Below, in pieces: positions 1-7,600 of a stretch of DNA of 62,800 nt; the first letter of the stretch is position 1, and every line of letters starts with the position of its first letter. The notes under the pieces are model-generated. The model was not told the origin of the DNA, made no database searches, and saw only the letters and a list, made by a program, of their open reading frames with translations. Location of the stretch: the NCBI GenBank assembly GCA_031553885.1, contig JAVBKV010000043.1, forward strand, positions 1 to 62,800, written 5' to 3'. Position numbers and translations under genes: made by a program. The stretch is from JAVBKV01 sp031553885. GTDB lineage: Bacteria > Bacteroidota > Bacteroidia > Bacteroidales > Azobacteroidaceae.

Positions 1-78
1 CATGCTGTATTTTTTAGCGTGATTTCCCCGTTTTTGGCCTCGAAACCCTATTATCGGGGGACAAACAAAGATACACAA

Positions 79-140
79 AATCCCAACTAATTCATAATGA
101 ATCGGTTGGGATTGTCTTTTTTATTGAGCGAATGAGCCTA
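79..140. repeat. Half-copy of an 85-bp palindromic repeat, also a hairpin downstream of leuS
   Basis: These 62 bases are identical to 16718-16779. They contain a hairpin with 10-bp arms CAATCCCAAC / GTTGGGATTG (here the outermost C is A), an inner ATTCAT / ATGAAT stem and a T-rich tail, so the element can serve as the terminator of leuS, which stops at 217. The left arm found in the second copy (GGCTCATTCGCTCAAT...) is missing here, so this copy is truncated. The remaining bases 1-216 contain no gene that I can see. Confidence 0.75.
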
Positions 141-216
141 CTGATTCCAAAAAAACGATCAAAATCAGAGAGTATCCATGCTGGGAGAAATTTTTTTTAT
201 ATTTTGATTGTGGCGA

Positions 217-3087
217 TTAAACCACGATATTGATAATCTTGTTCGGAACAACGATTACTTTTTTCGGTTGCTTTCCCTCCATCCATTTCTGAGCATTTTC
301 ATGCCCTAATGTTACTCTTTCCACTTCTTCTTTTGAGGTATCTGCCGGGAAGTCGATTGTGAACCGCGCTTTCCCGTTAAACGAAATGGTATAAGTCACG
401 TTGCTTTCTTTCAGGTATTCTTCCTTGAACTCGGGGAACCGTGCATTGCAAATGCTTGTTTGATTCCCCAGAGCACTCCAGAGCTCTTCTGCGATGTGAG
501 GGGCAAATGGGGCGAGAACGATCGTCAGATCGCTTAAAACAGCCTTTTTATTGCACTTCAGGCTGCCGAGTTCATTGACGCAAATCATAAAAGCGGCAAC
601 GGATGTATTGAAAGAGAAATTTTCAATGTCATAGCCTACTTTTTTAATGAGCTTATGCAGGGCTTTCAGTTCTTCGGCGTTGGGCTCTTCATTACTGATT
701 ATCAATTCATCCCCTTTGTAAAATAGGTTCCAAAGCTTACGCAGGAAACGGTGAACACCGTCAATTCCATTCGTATCCCAGGGTTTGGATTGTTCCAACG
801 GACCCAGGAACATCTCATACAAACGTAAGGTGTCGGCGCCGTATTTTTCTACGATTACATCCGGATTGACTACGTTGAACATGGACTTGGACATTTTTTC
901 CACAGCCCAGCCACAAACGTACTTACCGTCTTCCAGGATGAATTCGGCGGTTTTGTATTCCGGATTCCAGTTCTTGAAAGCTTCAGTATCCAAAATATCG
1001 TTGGATACAATATTTACATCAACATGTAATTCTTGAACTCTAAAACCATTATATCCTGCATTATACTCTTTCCTTACTGATTCAAGGAAATCGTAATTGC
1101 CCCCATAATCTATTGTATTTTTTGCTTTATTATAAGATAAAAAATGTCTTGTAGATATAGGATTTTTGTTTTCAAGAAAATCTTGCTTCGTATTGTATAG
1201 TAAAATTCTGTAAACAAAATTGGATCTTCCCTGGATCATTCCCTGGTTGATCAGTTTTTTAAAAGGCTCGTCTTCGCAGGTGATTCCCAGGTCGAACAGG
1301 AACTTATTCCAGAACCGGCTGTAGATCAGGTGACCGGTGGCGTGTTCGGTTCCTCCGATATAAAGATCGACATTTCCCCAGTAGTTATTGGCTTCTTTGG
1401 AAACCAGGGTCTTGTCGTTTTTGGGGTCTTCATAACGCAGGTAATAGGCGGATGATCCGGCAAATCCGGGCATTGTGCACAGTTCCAGCGGATAGCCCTT
1501 GTAGGTCCAGTCCTTGGCACGTCCCAGGGGAGGTTCTCCTTTTTCCGTGGGCAGGAATTTGTCGACTTCTGGTAATTCGATCGGCAGGTCTTTTTCGTCG
1601 ACCGTGTAGGGCATGCCGTCTTTATAGTAAACAGGGAAAGGTTCTCCCCAGTACCGTTGGCGGCTGAAGATCGCATCCCGTAACCGATAATTGACCTTGA
1701 TCCGTCCCAGGTTGTTTTCTTCTACGTATCGCTTGGTTTTCTCGATTGCTTCTTTTACGGTCAGTCCGTTCAGGAATCCTGAATTCATCATGATTCCCTC
1801 TTTGGCATCGAAACTTTCTTCTGAAATGTCACAACCTTCGATCAACGGGATGATCGGCAGGTTGAAATGCTTAGCAAAAGCATAGTCGCGGCTGTCATGT
1901 CCCGGAACCGCCATGATGGCTCCTGTTCCGTACCCGGCCAATACATAATCCGAAATCCAGATTGGAATGGCATTTCCGGTAAACGGGTTGAGGGCATAAG
2001 AACCGGTAAAAACACCGGTTACTTTTCTGTCGGCAATCCGTTCCCGTTCGGTGCGCCGTTTTACGGCTTCCAAGTAAGTGTTGACTTCTTCCTGTTGTTG
2101 GGAAGTTACTACCTGTTTTACATATTCGGATTCCGGAGCCAGTACCATGAACGTTACTCCAAAGATTGTGTCTGCACGTGTTGTAAAAACAGTGAATTCA
2201 ATATCAGAATCTTTCACTTTGAACCTCATTTCAGCACCTTCTGAACGTCCGATCCAGTTTTTCTGTGTTTCTTTCAATGATTCCGTCCAATCGAGTTTAT
2301 CCAATCCGTCGAGCAAGCGCTGAGCATAGGCTGAAACCCGAAGGCTCCACTGACGCATCCGTTTTTGTTCGACCGGATGGCCTCCGCGCACGGAAACTCC
2401 TTCGCTGACTTCGTCATTGGCCAGAACCGTTCCGAGGGCCGGACACCAGTTTACCATCGTATCCGCCAGGTAAGCAATGCGGTAGTTCAGCAGGATTTCC
2501 TGTTGTTCTTTTTCGGATTTGGCATTCCATTCGTCAGCGGTGAAGTTGATTTCTTCGCTACAGGCCACATTCATATCCTTGCTTCCCTGTTGTTTAAAAA
2601 CCTCAATCAGTTCTGCAATTGGACGGGCTTGTTGTTCGTCGTTACAATAATACGAGTTAAACATTTGGATAAAGGCCCATTGGGTCCAGTGGTAATAACC
2701 CGGTTCACAGGTTCGTACCTCACGCTCCCAATCGTAGCAAAAACCGATTTTATCCAGTTGCTCGCGGTATCGTTCGATGTTCTTTTGTGTGGTAATTGCG
2801 GGGTGCTGGCCGGTTTGAATGGCATATTGCTCGGCAGGCAATCCATAAGCGTCATACCCCATGGGGTGTAATACATTGAAACCTTTCAGTCGTTTGTAGC
2901 GGGAATAAATGTCCGAAGCAATGTAACCCAGCGGATGTCCGACATGTAGACCCGCTCCGGAAGGATAGGGGAACATATCCAGTACATAATACTTGGGCTT
3001 CGACGGATCTTCATTTACCTGGTAAATTTTATTTGTTTTCCAGTATTCCTGCCACTTTTTCTCGATTTCATTGAAATTGTACTCCAT
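217..3087 (-). CDS. leuS: Leucine--tRNA ligase (class I)
   Basis: Cytoplasmic enzyme that charges tRNA-Leu with leucine using ATP. The class I signatures are present: HVGH at residues 48-51 (HIGH motif) and KMSKS at 731-735, with the editing domain between (for example GYGTGAIMAVPGHDSRD) and an anticodon-binding C-terminal part. At 956 residues it is somewhat long for a bacterial LeuRS; an extra stretch of roughly 60 residues (about 629-688, nucleotides about 1025-1205) lies between the VYRI and HVDVNIVSND segments, where Bacteroides enzymes, as I remember them, have about 20. This stretch is more AT-rich than its surroundings. A TAnnTTTG promoter box lies 43 bp upstream. Transcription runs leftward into the palindromic hairpin at 79-140. 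Identity is certain; the role of the insert is unknown. Confidence 0.98.
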   Translation of the reverse strand: MEYNFNEIEKKWQEYWKTNKIYQVNEDPSKPKYYVLDMFPYPSGAGLHVGHPLGYIASDIYSRYKRLKGFNVLHPMGYDAYGLPAEQYAIQTGQHPAITTQKNIERYREQLDKIGFCYDWEREVRTCEPGYYHWTQWAFIQMFNSYYCNDEQQARPIAELIEVFKQQGSKDMNVACSEEINFTADEWNAKSEKEQQEILLNYRIAYLADTMVNWCPALGTVLANDEVSEGVSVRGGHPVEQKRMRQWSLRVSAYAQRLLDGLDKLDWTESLKETQKNWIGRSEGAEMRFKVKDSDIEFTVFTTRADTIFGVTFMVLAPESEYVKQVVTSQQQEEVNTYLEAVKRRTERERIADRKVTGVFTGSYALNPFTGNAIPIWISDYVLAGYGTGAIMAVPGHDSRDYAFAKHFNLPIIPLIEGCDISEESFDAKEGIMMNSGFLNGLTVKEAIEKTKRYVEENNLGRIKVNYRLRDAIFSRQRYWGEPFPVYYKDGMPYTVDEKDLPIELPEVDKFLPTEKGEPPLGRAKDWTYKGYPLELCTMPGFAGSSAYYLRYEDPKNDKTLVSKEANNYWGNVDLYIGGTEHATGHLIYSRFWNKFLFDLGITCEDEPFKKLINQGMIQGRSNFVYRILLYNTKQDFLENKNPISTRHFLSYNKAKNTIDYGGNYDFLESVRKEYNAGYNGFRVQELHVDVNIVSNDILDTEAFKNWNPEYKTAEFILEDGKYVCGWAVEKMSKSMFNVVNPDVIVEKYGADTLRLYEMFLGPLEQSKPWDTNGIDGVHRFLRKLWNLFYKGDELIISNEEPNAEELKALHKLIKKVGYDIENFSFNTSVAAFMICVNELGSLKCNKKAVLSDLTIVLAPFAPHIAEELWSALGNQTSICNARFPEFKEEYLKESNVTYTISFNGKARFTIDFPADTSKEEVERVTLGHENAQKWMEGKQPKKVIVVPNKIINIVV

Positions 3088-3129
3088 GATTATATCGCCT
3101 TAATAAATGTTTTTTGATTTTTTGAGTCG

Positions 3130-3137
3130 CAAAGTTA
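3130..3137 (-). promoter_or_regulatory. Predicted leuS promoter, -7 box
   Basis: Reading leftward the sequence is TAACTTTG, an exact match to the Bacteroidetes TAnnTTTG -7 consensus, 43 bp before the leuS ATG. No clear -33 TTTG is seen at the usual distance. Confidence 0.6.
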
Positions 3138-3175
3138 ATGAATTAATCTGTAACAGTATTATGTACGGGTGCTTT

Positions 3176-3214
3176 AAAAAAAACAGCCTGGCCCTTTATG
3201 AAGAAGGACCAGGC
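3176..3214 (-). terminator. Rho-independent terminator, leftward
   Basis: On the minus strand the stem GCCTGGTCC / GGGCCAGGC (one mismatch) has an 11-base loop and is followed by TG and a run of eight T. It could end transcription of the Omp85-type gene stopping at 3465, or of a short independent RNA starting near 3290. Confidence 0.85.
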
Positions 3215-3290
3215 CGAAAAATAATCATAGTTGTTACATTAATTCATGTTTTTTTTCTTGGTTAAATGAGTCAGGTTATCAGAACTTCGG
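3178..3290 (-). ncRNA. Candidate small RNA, about 110 nt
   Basis: The 377-bp gap 3088-3464 has no gene. Within it a leftward TACTTTTG box (3294-3301) sits about 80 bp before the strong terminator at 3176-3214, so a transcript of about 110 nt ending in that hairpin is possible. No plausible open reading frame lies between them. The box could equally be chance in AT-rich DNA, with the terminator belonging to the upstream gene; I recognise no RNA family. Confidence 0.25.
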
Positions 3291-3464
3291 TTACAAAAGT
3301 AATGAAAAAGACTCAAAAGTGAGTGTATATTTTGTATTTTTTGGTATATATTTGAGTAATTATAACTTTCCTATAATCAAATATATACAATTTTTGAATC
3401 ATGGAAAAATGTATATGAAAAAAATGATAGTGTATATTTATCATTTATTGCATACGTTTATGAT

Positions 3465-4535
3465 TTAAAAAGCTTCGGTTATCCGGAAATAGAGACCCCA
3501 ATCGTCAATTCCGGCAGCAGCATCGATTCCGGCATTGATGTTGTACTTGGGGACGACCAGATAGCGTATTCCTCCTCCTCCTCCCGGAAGCAGCGGACTG
3601 ACATACCCCGGACTTGTAGCCATGGCTAATCCGAAAAATCCGACTGTACCCCAGCGTTTGTAAAAATTCCAGCGAAGCTCTGTTTGAATATCATAGGTTT
3701 GGTTGCCCCGGTATTCTCCTTTCGTATATCCGCGGATATCACGTCCTCCGACGTATGTCTGGGCAACAAAAGGAACATCCCCCAAACCGGCATTCAATGA
3801 GGCCCGGGAGGCCAGCACCTTGGAATGATCGATCCGGGTATAATAATTGAACTCTGCATGCATTTTATAAAAAGTTGCGGTATTCTTAAGCCAGACAGGG
3901 AACGCATTAAGCCGGACAGAAGCACTCAGGCCTTGTGTCGCATTGTAGGGATTGTCTTTCGTATCGAATGTGGCGGTAGTTGCAAAAGAGTTCATCCAAC
4001 TGGTAGAAACCGAATCTTGTCCGGGAGCCGGAACATCCATATCCAGGTGGGACTTGAACATTTGTCCTCCGATTCCCAGGTACAATTGTTTCCAAACGCG
4101 TACCGACGGAGAAATAAAAAAGAAACCACCATGATTATTATATGGGATTTCCAACTGCCCTCCTCCCAGGTCCTCATAGGTTTGAAAATTGCTGTTCATA
4201 TAACCTCCACCTATCATTAACCGGTATTTATCTTCTGAAAAAAAGAGCTGGGTCATTGCTGCTGCATGCCAGTTTTTTTCTGTTGTATATTTTCCGTTCA
4301 CCATGACGCTGGAGGGTTTGGTTCCCTTTTTGTCGCTGAGTTTGAAAAAAGCCATACCGATCGCTCCGAATCCTGTACCTTTGGAGCGATCAAAAGAAAG
4401 TGTCGGTAAAGCGGTGAAATCGGTCTTTTTTTGATTCTGTGTATTTGTTATTGTATCGGATGGAGACTTTTCCTGGGCGTTGATGATAAAAGAGAGCAGA
4501 AAGATGCAGATAAAGAGAATAAGTCCTCGTTTCAT
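3465..4535 (-). CDS. Omp85/BamA-family surface-antigen-like outer-membrane barrel
   Basis: Predicted outer-membrane beta-barrel of 356 residues with a cleavable signal peptide (MKRGLILFICIFLLSFIINA, cut after INAQ). Alternating aromatic/polar strands fill the protein, and near residue 260 is GGRDIRGY, which matches the conserved (V/I)RG(Y/F) segment of the Omp85/D15 barrel. It lacks POTRA domains, so it is a short barrel-only member rather than BamA itself, and ends in Phe as outer-membrane barrels do. I chose the internal ATG at 4535 over one nine codons upstream because it begins a normal signal peptide. It is divergent from the alpha-2-macroglobulin gene at 4629. The substrate, if any, is unknown. 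Confidence 0.8.
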   Translation of the reverse strand: MKRGLILFICIFLLSFIINAQEKSPSDTITNTQNQKKTDFTALPTLSFDRSKGTGFGAIGMAFFKLSDKKGTKPSSVMVNGKYTTEKNWHAAAMTQLFFSEDKYRLMIGGGYMNSNFQTYEDLGGGQLEIPYNNHGGFFFISPSVRVWKQLYLGIGGQMFKSHLDMDVPAPGQDSVSTSWMNSFATTATFDTKDNPYNATQGLSASVRLNAFPVWLKNTATFYKMHAEFNYYTRIDHSKVLASRASLNAGLGDVPFVAQTYVGGRDIRGYTKGEYRGNQTYDIQTELRWNFYKRWGTVGFFGLAMATSPGYVSPLLPGGGGGIRYLVVPKYNINAGIDAAAGIDDWGLYFRITEAF

Positions 4536-4589
4536 AAAATTTAATTTTTTTAAATAAAACAAAATCAGGCAGAAAAAGTTTTATTATTG

Positions 4590-4597
4590 TAACTTTG
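4590..4597 (+). promoter_or_regulatory. Predicted promoter of the alpha-2-macroglobulin gene, -7 box
   Basis: TAACTTTG matches TAnnTTTG and lies 31 bp before the ATG at 4629, giving a short leader. Confidence 0.6.
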
Positions 4598-4628
4598 CTG
4601 ATTATCCACAGATAAACTGTTAAACCAT

Positions 4629-7600
4629 ATGAAAAAAAGACTTTCCTGTTTTGTAATAATCGGAGTTTTATGTTGGTTATATGTTTCGTGCAGCGGAGAA
4701 AAGGAGGTAATTCCTTCATCGGCTTTTGCGCCCTACATCAGTGCTTACACCGGAGGGACGATTTCTTCCGGATCGACGGTGAAAATTGAGTTTACGCGTG
4801 ATTTACCAGTGGTTGTGTTAAACACAGAAGTCAAGGAGAAGCTTTTTGATTTTTCTCCTGCCATTAAAGGTAAGGCTTATTGGATAAACAGCAGGAGTAT
4901 TGAGTTTGTTCCCGATTCAGGGCAACTGAAAGCCGGGACTTTATACCAGGTGGATTTTAAACTGGGGAAAGTAATGGATGTGGAAAAAAAGTTGCGGAAT
5001 TTTCCTTTTTCTTTTCGTACCATCGAACAGAATTTCGGAATCGAGCTACAGTCTGTCGTTGTTAGTGCCGATCATCCCGAGTATGCTACTATACACGGAG
5101 ATATTTTATTCAGTGACCAGGTAAACCTGGAATTGGTCAAGGAGATGTTTTCCGTAGAAATGGAAAATAAAAATTCGTTGGCTATTAAGGAGTTGAAGCC
5201 GGGCCCTGCTCAGAAAACCTTCCATTTCATCGTAGAAAAAATACTCAGAAGCAAAGAAGATCAAACATTGAAAGTCCGGGTGAACGGTAAAAAAACAGGA
5301 ATTGACCGGGAAGTGGAACAGTCGGTCGTTATTCCGGCAATCGAACCTTTCCGCTTTGTGGAGGCGAAAATGATTTATGATCCGGAATCCGGAGTAGAGG
5401 TTGTTTTTTCCGAACCGATTTCACAGGCTCAGGATTTAAAAGGGCTGATCGAAATACCGGAAGCTTCAGGAGCTGTTTTTCAGGTAGAAGCGAACATTGT
5501 GCGGATTTTCTTTGAAACGTCTAAACTGAAGAACGTTACATTGAAAATTAATCCGGGGATCCGGAGCCATTCCGGAGAAGCTCTTCAAACACCTGCATCT
5601 GTGTCTCTGGCCATTGAATCCCTGAAACCCCGGATTGAATTACCTTATTCAGGGACTATTCTTCCGGATTCGAAAAACCTGCTTCTTCCTTTCCGGGCGG
5701 TGAATATCGGGGCAGTAGATGTTAAAGTAATCCGTATTTTTGAGAAAAACATATTGATGTTTATGCAAACCAATACCCTGAATTCGGACAATGAATTGAG
5801 GCGTTCAGGGCGGTTGATTTATAAAAAAACCATCCGGCTGGATTCGGATCCTACCCGGAAACTGGACCAATGGAACAACTTTTCTATCGACCTGGCTGAT
5901 ATTATCCGCCAGGAGCCGGGTGCGATTTACCGGGTGGAATTGTCTTTCAAAATGTCTTATTCGTTGGTGGTAAACGATGGAAAACTGTCGTTGGATCTTC
6001 CGGAAAAAGGACTTTCTTCGTTGGATACGGAAACTCTTTCCGAAGAAGACGACCAGGTGTGGGATGAGCCTTCCGCTTATTACTGGAGCGGGAATGAGAA
6101 TATGAACTGGAGCCAGTATAACTGGGCCGAGCGCGAAGATCCTACCAAGCCTTCGTATTACATGGTTCAGGAAAATACAAAAGCAGCATGTAATGTGTTA
6201 GCCTCTAACCTGGGTGTGATTGTTAAGGGAAACAGTGATAAAAAATTGTGGGTTGCTGTAAATAATATCCTGGATACACAGCCGGTTTCGGGGGCGGATC
6301 TGAAGGCGTATAATTTTCAATTGCAAACCATCGGATCCGGAAAAACCGATGCGGATGGTTTTGCTGTCCTTGATGTTAAAGGCAAACCGTTTATATTGGT
6401 AGCTGAATCCGGAAAGGAAAAAGCATATTTGCGGTTAGCCGATGGAGAAGAAAAATCGCTGAGCCGTTTCGATGTAGGGGGAAAAGAGACCCAGAAAGGA
6501 TTGAAAGGATATGTTTACGGTGAACGGGGAGTCTGGCGTCCGGGAGATACCTTACATATCGGGTTCATTCTGGAAGACCGCATTCGTAAAATTCCGGAAG
6601 ATCATCCGGTTTCATTGGAAATTTATAATCCGAAAGGACAGTTTTATGCGAAGCAGGTTTCAACAAAAGGGACCAACGGATTCTATGTTTTTCAAGTTCC
6701 CACCAGTCCGGATGATGTCACGGGGCTCTGGAACGCATACGTGAAACTGGGAGGGGCAACGTTTCATAAATCATTGCGTATTGAAACGGTTAAACCCAAC
6801 CGGTTGAAAGTAAATCTTGAAATTCCAGGGTCTTTATTGGATGCTTCCAAAGAAAATATCCAGGCGTCCCTGTATTCTCACTGGTTGACCGGAGCTACCG
6901 CCCGGGACCTGAAAGCGGCAGTGGAAATGTCACTTTCCAAAGTGAAAACCCAATTCAAAGGATATGAGCAGTACGATTTCAATAATCCTGCAAGTTCGTT
7001 TTATGTGGATAAAATTCAATTGTTTGACGGAAAGTTGAATGATGAGGGGAAGGTAAATTTTAATATTAATCTTCCGACGGCTCAGAATGCTCCGGGAATG
7101 TTACAGGCCACTTTTATCAGTCGGGTATTTGAACCGGGAGGTGATGTCAGTACATTTGTCCAATCCATGCCGTTTTCACCTTACAGCAGTTATGTCGGGA
7201 TCAATTTTCATCAGAAAGACGACTATGATTTCATCGAGACCGATAAAGACCAGGTGTTCGACATTGTAACGTTGAACGGGGAAGGGAAACCTGTCAACCG
7301 GCAGGACCTGGATTACCGGGTTTATAAGTTGGGTTGGAGTTGGTGGTGGGAAAGCCGTTCCGAATCGTTCGACTCGTATGTTAACAGTATGTCCGTTAAG
7401 CCGGTTTTATCGGAAAAAATACAAACCAAAGGCGGAAAAGCAACTGTGAAATTCCGGGTGAATTATCCGGAATGGGGCCGGTATCTGGTGTATATCAAGG
7501 ACAAGGAGAGTGGTCATGCTTCGGGAAAAGTGGTCTATGTCGATTGGCCTTCCTGGAGGGGTCGTTCCATGAAATCGGATCCGGATGGTATTACCATGCT

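Noticed and set aside
1867..2871. Rightward reading frames of 81-168 codons opposite leuS
   Set aside because: They have no recognisable family and lie wholly within a certain gene on the other strand, whose codon bias creates them. The same holds for the long antisense frames opposite the tricorn, alpha-2-macroglobulin, M23 and SprB genes.
3294..3354. Several further TAnnTTTG-like boxes in the gap upstream of leuS, for example rightward TATATTTG at 3347
   Set aside because: The region is so AT-rich that matches are expected by chance, and no rightward gene follows.
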